This document shows positions 1 to 6,100 of a stretch of 6,208 nucleotides of DNA, in pieces. The stretch comes from WHSM01 sp050701635 (GTDB lineage Bacteria > Actinomycetota > Actinomycetes > Mycobacteriales > Micromonosporaceae). Position numbers and translations under genes: made by a program. The number at the start of each line of letters is the position of its first letter. Position 1 is the stretch's first letter. A model generated the notes under the pieces. The model saw only the letters and a program-made list of their open reading frames with translations, made no database searches and was not told the origin of the DNA. The stretch is taken from NCBI GenBank assembly GCA_050701635.1, contig JBOGDF010000325.1, positions 1-6,208 on the forward strand, in the 5' to 3' direction.

Positions 1-1044
1 TGAGGATTCGGCGGGCGCCCGGGAGCCGGTGAGCCGGTTGCGGGCCACCGCGACCAGGTCGCCGAGCACCGCGCTCGCCGACGGCGCCCCACCCGCGCCG
101 GGGCCGTAGAACATCAGCTGCCCGGCCGCGTCGGCCTCCACGAACACCGCGTTGAACGCGTCGCCCACCGCCGCCAACGGGTGGGTACGCGGAATCATCG
201 CCGGGTGTACGCGTACCCCCACACTGTCTTTCTCGCCTGAGCCGGGAGCGGCGGCGAACCGTTCGGCGACGCAGATCAGCTTGACCGTGCAGCCCATCTC
301 GCGGGCGCTCGCCACGTCGGCGGCGGACACCTCGGTGATGCCTTCCCGGTAGACGTCGGCGGCGGTGACCCGGGTGTGGAACGCCAGCGACGCCAGGATC
401 GCCGCTTTCGCCGCGGCGTCGAAGCCCTCCACGTCGGCCGTCGGGTCGGGCTCGGCATACCCGAGCGCGGTCGCCTCGTCGAGCGCCTCGTTGAAGCCGG
501 CGCCGGTGGCGTCCATCCGGGACAGGATGAAGTTGGTGGTGCCGTTGACGATCCCGGTGACCCGGGTGACGCGGTCGCCATGCAGGGATTCGCGCAGCGG
601 GCGTACCAGCGGAATCGCTCCGGCGACCGCGGCCTCGTAGTAGAGGTCGGCGCCGGTCTCGGCAGCCGCCGCGTGCAGCGTCGCGCCGTCTTCGGCGAGC
701 AGCGCCTTGTTGGCGGTGACCACGCTCTTCCCGGCCTTCAGCGCGGTGGTCAGCCAGGTACGGGCCGGCTCGATGCCGCCCACCACCTCGATCACGATGT
801 CGATGTCGTCGCGCTGCACCAGGCCGAGCGCGTCGGCGGTGAACAGCGACCGCGGCACCGGAAGGTCGCCCCGGTCGCGGTCGGGACGGCGTACCGCCAC
901 CCCGGCCAGCTCCAGCGTCGCCCCGACCCGGGCGGTCAGGTCGGCGGCCTGCTCGTGCAGCAGCCGGGCCACCGCGGTGCCCACCGTGCCGCACCCCAGC
1001 ATGGCGACCCGCAGCGGCCGTGCCGGGTCCGCGTTCTGTGCCAC
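1..1044 (-). CDS. hom: Homoserine dehydrogenase, N-terminal 348 residues (3' end beyond the window)
   Basis: This enzyme reduces aspartate-4-semialdehyde to homoserine with NAD(P)H, the branch point to threonine and methionine, in the cytoplasm. The frame is open from GTG at 1044 to base 1. Visible in the translation are the nucleotide-binding GCGTVG loop (residues 17-22), ANKALLA (111-117, Lys113), the YEAAVAGAIPL segment (136-146) and GIVNGTTNFIL (164-174). Further on, Glu198, Asp209 and Lys213 have the same mutual spacing as the catalytic Glu/Asp/Lys described for yeast homoserine dehydrogenase (recalled from the literature). Actinobacterial Hom is usually about 430-440 residues with a C-terminal ACT domain, so roughly 85-90 residues, including any ACT feedback domain, lie outside the window. 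The GTG start is supported by a good ribosome binding site in the 8-base gap after lysA. It is the third gene of the argS-lysA-hom unit. No damage is visible. Confidence 0.96.
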   Translation of the reverse strand, partial: MAQNADPARPLRVAMLGCGTVGTAVARLLHEQAADLTARVGATLELAGVAVRRPDRDRGDLPVPRSLFTADALGLVQRDDIDIVIEVVGGIEPARTWLTTALKAGKSVVTANKALLAEDGATLHAAAAETGADLYYEAAVAGAIPLVRPLRESLHGDRVTRVTGIVNGTTNFILSRMDATGAGFNEALDEATALGYAEPDPTADVEGFDAAAKAAILASLAFHTRVTAADVYREGITEVSAADVASAREMGCTVKLICVAERFAAAPGSGEKDSVGVRVHPAMIPRTHPLAAVGDAFNAVFVEADAAGQLMFYGPGAGGAPSASAVLGDLVAVARNRLTGSRAPAESS

Positions 1045-1052
1045 GTTCCCTC
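1045..1052 (-). promoter_or_regulatory. Ribosome binding site of hom in the lysA-hom gap
   Basis: Read on the minus strand, the whole gap between the lysA stop (TGA, 1055-1053) and the hom GTG is GAGGGAAC. The GAGGG core is a recognisable Shine-Dalgarno sequence placed a few bases before the GTG. It fixes the hom start and implies that ribosomes ending lysA can reinitiate on hom. Confidence 0.65.
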
Positions 1053-2492
1053 TCACCCCACGTCCAGCGCGAGCAGGTCGTCGACGGACTCCCGCCGTAC
1101 GATTACCCGCGCCGCTCCGTCGCGTACCGCCACCACCGGCGGCCGCGGTACGTGGTTGTAGTTGCTCGCCATGCTGCGACAGTAAGCACCCGTCCCGGGA
1201 ACGGCGAGAAGATCTCCGGGCTCGACGTCGCCCGGCAGGAACTCATCCTTCACCACGATGTCCCCGGACTCGCAGTGCTTTCCCACCACCCGGGCCAGCG
1301 CCGGCTCGGCCTGTGACGCACGCGACGCCAGCGTGGTGGAGTACGACGCGTCGTACAGCGCGGTACGGATGTTGTCGCTCATCCCACCGTCCACGGAGAC
1401 GTACCGCCGGGTGGCGCCGGCATCGAGCACGATGTCCTTGACGGTGCCGACCTCGTACAGGGTGAAGGTGCTGGGGCCGGAGATCGCCCGGCCCGGCTCC
1501 ACCGACAGCTTCGGCACTTCCAGCTGGTACGCCGCGCACTCGTGCTCGACGATCTTCAGCAGCCGGGCGGCGATGTCCGCGGGCTCGAGCGGGTCGTCCT
1601 GCGTGGTGTACGCGATCCCGAAGCCCCCGCCGAGGTCCAGCTCGGGCAGCTCCACGCCGTGCTCGTCGCGGATCGACGCCTGCAGCCCCAGCACCCGGCG
1701 CGCCGCCACCTCGAAACCACTGGTGTCGAAGATCTGCGACCCGATGTGGCTGTGCAGCCCGATCAGCTCCAGCGACGGCTCGGCCAGGATCCGGCGTACC
1801 GCCTCCGCGGCCGCTCCCCCGGCGCCGTGGCCGCCGTCCGGCCCGATGTCGGGACCGCCGTTGGCGAGCGAGAAGCCGAACTTCTGGTCCTCGTGCGCGG
1901 TGGCGATGTACTCGTGGGTGTGGGCCTCCACGCCCACCGTCACCCGGACCATCACGCGGGGCCGTACCCCGAGCTCGGAAGCCAGCGCCGCCAGCCGCGC
2001 GATCTCGTCGTACGAGTCGACGATGATCCTCCCGACGCCGGCCTCGAGCGCCGCCCGCAGCTCGGCGAGCGACTTGTTGTTGCCGTGCAGGCCGAGCCGT
2101 TCCGGCGGGAAGTCGGCGGCCAGCGCCACCGCCAGCTCGCCGCCGGTGCAGACGTCGAGCCCGAGCCCCTCCTCGGCGACGATCCGGGCCACCGCCTTGC
2201 ACAGGAACGCCTTGCCCGCGTAGTAGACGTCGGTGTCACCGAACCCGCGCTGGTACGCCCGGCACCGCGCCCGGAAGTCCGCCTCGTCGAACACGTACGC
2301 CGGCGTGCCGTACTCCTCGGCCAAGGTCTTCACGTCGATCCCGCCGACGGTGAGTACGCCGTCCGCGCCGCGGCTCGCGGTCAACGGCCAGAGCTGCTCC
2401 AGCAGCCCGTTGACGTCCTCGGGGGGCCGCAGCCACGCCGGCCGCAGGTGCCCGATGTCGGCGTGCAGCGCGCCCGCCTCATGTGCCCGCAT
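1053..2492 (-). CDS. lysA: Diaminopimelate decarboxylase
   Basis: LysA is a PLP-dependent fold-type III decarboxylase that converts meso-diaminopimelate to L-lysine, the last step of lysine synthesis, in the cytoplasm. The 479-residue product has the alanine-racemase-like barrel with the PLP lysine in YYAGKA (Lys94), HSHIGSQ (247-253), the phosphate-binding GGGFG (288-292) and EPGR (332-335). The C-terminal part carries CESGD (407-411, the partner-subunit cysteine region) and GAYCRSMASNYN (435-446). All key residues are present. The length is slightly above the usual 420-470 because of a Gly/Ala-rich stretch at about residues 211-229. The ATG start lies 3 bases after the argS stop. The N-terminus (MRAHEAGALH, then LRPPEDVNGL) matches my recollection of actinobacterial LysA proteins, supporting this start although no strong Shine-Dalgarno precedes it. 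It is probably translated by coupling to argS. In corynebacteria argS-lysA is a known operon whose expression responds to arginine and lysine; whether that applies here is inference. Confidence 0.97.
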   Translation of the reverse strand: MRAHEAGALHADIGHLRPAWLRPPEDVNGLLEQLWPLTASRGADGVLTVGGIDVKTLAEEYGTPAYVFDEADFRARCRAYQRGFGDTDVYYAGKAFLCKAVARIVAEEGLGLDVCTGGELAVALAADFPPERLGLHGNNKSLAELRAALEAGVGRIIVDSYDEIARLAALASELGVRPRVMVRVTVGVEAHTHEYIATAHEDQKFGFSLANGGPDIGPDGGHGAGGAAAEAVRRILAEPSLELIGLHSHIGSQIFDTSGFEVAARRVLGLQASIRDEHGVELPELDLGGGFGIAYTTQDDPLEPADIAARLLKIVEHECAAYQLEVPKLSVEPGRAISGPSTFTLYEVGTVKDIVLDAGATRRYVSVDGGMSDNIRTALYDASYSTTLASRASQAEPALARVVGKHCESGDIVVKDEFLPGDVEPGDLLAVPGTGAYCRSMASNYNHVPRPPVVAVRDGAARVIVRRESVDDLLALDVG

Positions 2493-2495
2493 CGC

Positions 2496-4172
2496 TTACA
2501 TCCGTTCCGGTGCCGAGACGCCGAGCAGCTCCAGGCCGTTGGCGATCACCACCCGGGTGGCGTCGTTGAGCCACAGCCGGGCCCGGTGCAGGTCTGTGGC
2601 CGGTTCGTCGCCCCGCGGCAGGATCCGGCAGTTGTCGTAGAACCGGTGGTACGTACCCGCCAGCTCCTCCAGGTAGCGGGCCACCCGGTGCGGCGCCCGC
2701 AGCTGCGCCGCCGTGGCCACCACCTGCGGAAACTCCGCCAGCGCGAGCAGCAGGTCACCCTCCTTGGGGTGCTCCAGCAGCTCCGGCGTGAAGTCTTCGG
2801 CGGCGCCCCGGGTGATGCCCAGGTCGGCGGCGTTGCGGGACACGGCGGCGGTGCGCGCGGCTACGTACTGCACGTAGAACACCGGGTTGTCGTTGGTCTG
2901 CCGGGTGATCAGCGCGATGTCCATGGTCATCGGCGAGTCGGCGGAGTAGCGCGCCAGGGTGTAGCGGGCGGCGTCCACGCCGACCGCGTCGACCAGCTCG
3001 TCGAGCGTGACGATGTTGCCGCCGCGCTTGGACAGCTTCACCTCGACGCCGTCGCGTACCAGCTTCACCAGCTGGCCGATCATCACCTCGATGTGCTCCT
3101 CGGGGTCGTCCCCGGCGCAGGCGGCGAGCGCCTTGAGCCGGTTGACGTACCCGTGGTGGTCGGCGCCGAGCATGTACAGGCAGCGGTCGAAGCCCCGCTC
3201 CCGCTTGTTGATGTAGTAGGCGGCGTCCGCGGCGAAGTAGGTCTTCTCGCCGTTGGAACGGATCAGCACGCGGTCCCGGTCGTCGGTGAAGTCGGTGGTA
3301 CGCAGCCAGGTCGCGCCCTCGCTCTCGAACACGTGGCCCTGTTTGCGCAGCTCGTCCAGCGCGTGCTCCACGGCGCCCGACGCGTGCAGCGTCTTCTCGG
3401 AGAACCAGATGTCGAACTCGACCCCGAACCGGCGCAGGCTGGCCTGCATCTCGCCCAGCATCAGCTGGTAGCCCCGCTCGGCGAAGTAGTCGATCGCGGC
3501 GTCGGCCGGAAGCTCGGCCAGCTGCTCGGCCAGCTCCGGCTTGTCGGCCACCACCTGCTGCGCGATCTCACCGACGTACGCCCCGCCGTACCCGCCCTCG
3601 GGCTTCGGCTCGCCCCGCGAGGCGGCGTACAGGGATTCGGCGAACTTCCGCATCTGGGTGCCGGCGTCGTTGATGTAGTGCTCGCTGGCCACCTCGGCTC
3701 CGGCGGCCTCCAGCAGCCGGTGCAGCGAGTCGCCGAGCGCCGCCCACCGGGTGTGCCCGAGGTGGATCGGCCCGGTCGGGTTGGCGGAGACGAACTCCAG
3801 GTTGATCTTCTGGCCGGCGAGCGCGTCGCCGCGCCCGTACTCCCGGCCCTGCTCCACGACCGTACGGGCCAACCCGCCCGCGGCGGCCGACGAGACCCGG
3901 ATGTTGAGGAAGCCCGGGCCCGCCACCTCGACGCCGGTGATGCCGTCGGCCTTGCCGAGCTCCTCGGCCACCCATCCGGCCAGCTCCCTGGGCGCCACTC
4001 CGACCCGCTTGGCCAGTTGCATTGCCAGGTTGGAGGCGTAGTCTCCATGCTCGGGATTGCGAGGTCGCTCGACCGTCGTGGTCTCCGGCAACACGGCGGC
4101 ATCCAGCCCCCGTGCGCTGAATACAGCCTTCACAGCGGTGAGTACGACGTCGGCAAGCTTGGCGGGAGTCAC
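2496..4172 (-). CDS. argS: Arginyl-tRNA synthetase
   Basis: ArgS is a class I aminoacyl-tRNA synthetase that attaches arginine to tRNA-Arg using ATP. The 558-residue product is of normal family length. In order it shows an N-terminal tRNA-recognition domain (about residues 1-110, with HGDYASNLAM at 42-51), then EFVSANPTGPIHLGH (126-140) with the HIGH-type signature HLGH at 137-140. The central domain includes MLGADHHGYVNRLKAL (334-349). A KMSKS-type loop, KLSKRGGN, lies at 379-386, followed by the DALR anticodon-binding domain (about 430-558) ending GVSAPERM. The start is GTG at 4172, giving MTPAKLADVV, which suits the family. No clear ribosome binding site precedes it, and a TAnnnT hexamer lies just upstream, so the message may be leaderless. 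It is the first gene of the argS-lysA-hom unit and is divergent from the DUF3105 gene. A tRNA-Arg gene lies about 1.8 kb away on the other strand. Confidence 0.98.
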   Translation of the reverse strand: MTPAKLADVVLTAVKAVFSARGLDAAVLPETTTVERPRNPEHGDYASNLAMQLAKRVGVAPRELAGWVAEELGKADGITGVEVAGPGFLNIRVSSAAAGGLARTVVEQGREYGRGDALAGQKINLEFVSANPTGPIHLGHTRWAALGDSLHRLLEAAGAEVASEHYINDAGTQMRKFAESLYAASRGEPKPEGGYGGAYVGEIAQQVVADKPELAEQLAELPADAAIDYFAERGYQLMLGEMQASLRRFGVEFDIWFSEKTLHASGAVEHALDELRKQGHVFESEGATWLRTTDFTDDRDRVLIRSNGEKTYFAADAAYYINKRERGFDRCLYMLGADHHGYVNRLKALAACAGDDPEEHIEVMIGQLVKLVRDGVEVKLSKRGGNIVTLDELVDAVGVDAARYTLARYSADSPMTMDIALITRQTNDNPVFYVQYVAARTAAVSRNAADLGITRGAAEDFTPELLEHPKEGDLLLALAEFPQVVATAAQLRAPHRVARYLEELAGTYHRFYDNCRILPRGDEPATDLHRARLWLNDATRVVIANGLELLGVSAPERM

Positions 4173-4178
4173 CGCGCA

Positions 4179-4184
4179 ATGTTA
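4179..4184 (-). promoter_or_regulatory. Possible -10 element for argS (leaderless transcript)
   Basis: On the minus strand the hexamer is TAACAT, fitting the actinobacterial TAnnnT -10 consensus. Its last base lies 7 bases before the G of the argS GTG, where transcription would be expected to start, so translation could begin at or very near the 5' end. No convincing -35 TTGAC-like element is seen 16-19 bases upstream, so the call is tentative. Confidence 0.35.
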
Positions 4185-4192
4185 TCGGCGGG

Positions 4193-4198
4193 TAGAGT
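4193..4198 (+). promoter_or_regulatory. Possible -10 element for the DUF3105-DUF305 genes
   Basis: TAGAGT on the plus strand fits TAnnnT and is the only such hexamer I find between the divergent gene starts on this strand. It would give a leader of about 110 bases before the ATG at 4316. No good -35 element is visible. Confidence 0.22.
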
Positions 4199-4221
4199 CT
4201 GTGGCTCGGCGGTATCCCAGT

Positions 4222-4245
4222 GTGATGACCACCTGGCGAGATCAC
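4222..4245. repeat. Nested inverted repeat in the divergent intergenic region
   Basis: GTGAT (4222-4226) is the reverse complement of ATCAC (4241-4245). Between them CCA (4229-4231) and TGG (4234-4236) form a second, shorter inverted pair around CC. The arms are not evenly spaced, so this is weak as an RNA hairpin but could be a protein-binding dyad between the two start sites. No regulator can be named. Confidence 0.3.
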
Positions 4246-4315
4246 CGAGGAGATATGAGGTAGTACGTCGGGCAGACCAGTGCCCACACCCCCATACCGG
4301 AGCGTGGACAAGCTC

Positions 4316-5278
4316 ATGAGCAAGAAGACGAACCCCGAGGTCGACGAAGAGCTCGACCTCGACGATGCCGGCGACGACGCCGAGGACGCGCTTGACCTCG
4401 ACGAGGTTGACGATGCCGACGACGAGCCGGCGCCGGCCAAGCGGCCGGCCAAGAAGTCGGGCAGTACGTCGAAGCGGCCCACAAAGTCCGCGTCGCGTCG
4501 CAATGCCGGCAAGTCGGGGAAGTCGGCGTTCGTCACCGGCGGCAAGAAGCCCGGCGGCAAGCCCGCCAAGTCCGGTAGGGGCGGCCGAGGCGGGCGCGGC
4601 GGCCACCTGGCTCCGGTGAAGGTGGCCGGCAACCGGCCATGGGGCACCATCGCACTGTTCACCGTCGTGATCCTGCTATTCACCGGGATCGTCGGCTACA
4701 CCTTCTGGGAGGCGTACAAGAACGACCTCACGCCCCAGGAGCGCGCCAACCTGATCAGCGGCGTGAAGGACTACAGCAGCAAGGTCAAGGGCGCGGGCGA
4801 CCACAAGCCGGGCGACCTGACGTACCCCCAGAAACCTCCGGTCGGTGGCACCCACAACGGGATCTGGCAGAACTGCATGGGCAACATCTACAACGCGCCG
4901 ATCGCCGACGAGCACGCGGTGCACAGCCTGGAGCACGGCGCCATCTGGATCACGTACCAGCCGGGGCTGCCGAAGGACCAGATCGACCAGCTCAAAGAGC
5001 GGGTAGAAGGCAAGGACCACATGATGCTCAGCCAGCACAGTGGGCAGCCGACCAAGATCTCGGTGCAGGCGTGGGGGTTCCAGCTGCAGCTCGACGACGC
5101 CGACGACTCTCGGATCGACGACTTCATCCAGGCACTGCGCGGCGAGGGCCCCGAGAAGGGCGCCAGCTGCAGCGAGGGCATCACCGTCACCGGCGACCAG
5201 CCGCGTGAGGTCGAGGCGCCGCAGCAGCCGCAGCCCGGTGCGCCCGGCGGAGCACCGGCGGCCCCACCGGGTGGCTGA
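4316..5278 (+). CDS. DUF3105 family membrane protein with charged cytoplasmic tail
   Basis: The predicted 320-residue protein is a single-pass membrane protein of unknown biochemical function. Residues 7-37 are very rich in Asp/Glu. Residues 41-98 are rich in Lys, Arg, Gly, Ser and Pro. One transmembrane helix follows (about 109-131). The conserved DUF3105 region comes next, with YPQKPPVGGTHNGIWQNC (170-187), HAVHSLEHGAIWITYQPGL (200-218) and SCSEG (284-288). His180, His200, His203, His207, Cys187 and Cys285 are prominent, and the two cysteines could form a disulfide outside the membrane. The C-terminal 25 residues are Pro/Gly/Ala/Gln-rich. ATG at 4316 (MSKKTN) was chosen because a GGA lies 7 bases upstream and it gives a natural N-terminus. 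In-frame GTG codons at 4280 and 4304 are alternatives, the first adding 12 residues. It overlaps the DUF305 gene by 8 bases, so the two are probably co-expressed. Family assignment is confident; a metal-related role is only inferred. Confidence 0.9.
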   Translation: MSKKTNPEVDEELDLDDAGDDAEDALDLDEVDDADDEPAPAKRPAKKSGSTSKRPTKSASRRNAGKSGKSAFVTGGKKPGGKPAKSGRGGRGGRGGHLAPVKVAGNRPWGTIALFTVVILLFTGIVGYTFWEAYKNDLTPQERANLISGVKDYSSKVKGAGDHKPGDLTYPQKPPVGGTHNGIWQNCMGNIYNAPIADEHAVHSLEHGAIWITYQPGLPKDQIDQLKERVEGKDHMMLSQHSGQPTKISVQAWGFQLQLDDADDSRIDDFIQALRGEGPEKGASCSEGITVTGDQPREVEAPQQPQPGAPGGAPAAPPGG

Positions 5279-5945
5279 CCGGTCCGCCGACGTGGCTGAC
5301 GTACTGGTCGACGCAGACGAGGCCCCCGCCGTACCACGGCGGGGGCTGTCCGCGCTGACGGCGGCCGTCCTGGCGGCGCTGCTCGGGCTCGCCGTGGGCT
5401 TCGGCGCAGGTGCCTGGCTGACGCAACCGGACCGGCCCGGCCACGACTCCCCCGAGGCCGGCTTCGCCCGGGACATGAGCGTGCACCACGGCCAGGCGGT
5501 CGAGATGGGCATGATCGCGTACGACCGCGCCAGCCTGGCCCAGACCCGCGTCCTCGGGTACGACATCGCCACCACCCAGCAGGCCCAGATCGGCATCATG
5601 ATCGCCTGGCTGGACAAGTGGGGCCTTCCGCAGAGCTCCCGCGCCCCCGCGATGGCGTGGATGCCGCACGGCGAACACCAGCTGCTCGCCGACGGCCGGA
5701 TGAAGGGGATGGCGTCCGACGACCAGATCCAGGCGCTGCGGAAGGCGCAGGGCGGAGAAGTGGACCGCCTCTTCGCCACCCTCATGATCGAGCATCACCG
5801 CGCCGGCATCCACATGGCCGAAGCGATCCTGGACATCACCGACGACCCCGACGTACGCGAGCTCGCCCAGGGCATGGTCACCGCCCAGAAGAGCGAGATC
5901 GAGGCGCTCAACGGCATCCTCAGCGCCGTACCAGCGACGAAGTAG
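5271..5945 (+). CDS. DUF305 family membrane-anchored protein (ferritin-like four-helix bundle)
   Basis: The predicted 224-residue protein has a short polar N-terminus, one membrane segment (about residues 27-50, an uncleaved signal anchor with no lipobox cysteine) and then a DUF305 domain to the C-terminus. The hallmark motifs are FARDMSVHHGQAVEMG (65-80, His72-His73) and TLMIEHHRAGIHMAE (170-184, His175-His176, His181). Met is abundant near these sites. DUF305 domains are predicted helical bundles, and I recall that some cyanobacterial members bind copper; metal binding here is inference. The GTG at 5271 lies inside the end of the DUF3105 gene and overlaps its TGA, which suggests translational coupling. 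An equivalent GTG at 5292 sits in a repeat of the same 9 bases (GTGGCTGAC) and would give 217 residues. Neither has a clear ribosome binding site. The gene ends 60 bases before tRNA-Arg. Confidence 0.9.
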   Translation: MADRSADVADVLVDADEAPAVPRRGLSALTAAVLAALLGLAVGFGAGAWLTQPDRPGHDSPEAGFARDMSVHHGQAVEMGMIAYDRASLAQTRVLGYDIATTQQAQIGIMIAWLDKWGLPQSSRAPAMAWMPHGEHQLLADGRMKGMASDDQIQALRKAQGGEVDRLFATLMIEHHRAGIHMAEAILDITDDPDVRELAQGMVTAQKSEIEALNGILSAVPATK

Positions 5946-5948
5946 CAC

Positions 5949-5978
5949 CGCCGATACCCGGCGCCGGCCGGGACGGCG
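5949..5978 (+). terminator. Imperfect GC-rich hairpin after the DUF305 gene
   Basis: CGCCG (5949-5953) pairs with CGGCG (5974-5978), and CCCGG (5957-5961) pairs with CCGGG (5968-5972). They are separated by an ATA/A internal loop and closed by a 6-base loop. It begins 4 bases after the TAG. No clear T-run follows directly (TATCTTT comes 8 bases later), so it is a plausible but not classic intrinsic terminator. Confidence 0.45.
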
Positions 5979-5985
5979 TACCTGC

Positions 5986-5991
5986 TATCTT
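5986..5991 (+). promoter_or_regulatory. Possible -10 element of the tRNA-Arg gene
   Basis: TATCTT fits TAnnnT and lies 14 bases before the mature 5' end of the tRNA, leaving a short leader for RNase P. No good -35 is seen. An alternative, TAGGTC at 5995-6000, would place the start on the mature end itself. Confidence 0.25.
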
Positions 5992-6005
5992 TCATAGGTC
6001 TTTGA

Positions 6006-6077
6006 GCCCCCGTAGCTCAGGGGATAGAGCACCGCCCTCCGGAGGCGGGAGCGCAGGTTCGAATCCTGCCGGGGGCA
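6006..6077 (+). tRNA. tRNA-Arg, anticodon CCG
   Basis: The 72-base cloverleaf is complete. The acceptor stem is GCCCCCG (6006-6012) with CGGGGGC (6070-6076). The D stem is GCTC/GAGC (6015-6018 and 6027-6030). The anticodon stem is CCGCC/GGCGG (6032-6036 and 6044-6048) around a 7-base loop with anticodon CCG at 6039-6041. The T arm is GCAGG-TTCGAAT-CCTGC (6053-6069). The discriminator is A6077. It reads CGG, a frequent arginine codon in this DNA. The next bases are CCC, so the terminal CCA is not encoded and must be added by nucleotidyltransferase. All stems pair perfectly. It lies near argS, whose product would charge it. Confidence 0.97.
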
Positions 6078-6100
6078 CCCATGTGATGTCTCAGGACATC

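Noticed and set aside
276..1441. Several open frames of 90-260 codons on the plus strand, and one on the minus strand, over hom and the end of lysA.
   Set aside because: Their translations are low-complexity Arg/Pro/Ala/Ser-rich text typical of off-frame high-GC sequence, and they lie wholly within well-supported genes.
4280..4315. Upstream GTG starts (4280 or 4304) for the DUF3105 gene.
   Set aside because: GTG 4304 has its GGAG too close, and GTG 4280 has no clear ribosome binding site. ATG 4316 gives the more natural MSKK start. The choice is not certain and the upstream GTG remains possible.
4173..4315. A riboswitch or T-box leader upstream of argS.
   Set aside because: The argS start is too close to a probable promoter to have a leader, and no T-box or lysine-riboswitch motifs are visible.
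1542..4319. A 925-codon open frame on the plus strand running antisense to argS and lysA.
   Set aside because: It is in exact register with the codons of argS and lysA, which share one frame. Its stops would need TTA, CTA or TCA codons in those genes, and these are avoided in such GC-rich DNA. The translation has no family resemblance, while argS and lysA are unmistakable.
3568..4683. A 371-codon minus-strand frame crossing the argS 5' region and into the DUF3105 gene.
   Set aside because: It overlaps argS out of frame and the DUF3105 gene antisense. The composition is repetitive Ser/Arg/Pro and no domain is recognisable.
4676..5948. Long minus-strand frames antisense to the DUF3105 and DUF305 genes.
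   Set aside because: The plus-strand frames contain conserved DUF3105 and DUF305 motifs and plausible membrane segments. The antisense frames do not resemble any family.
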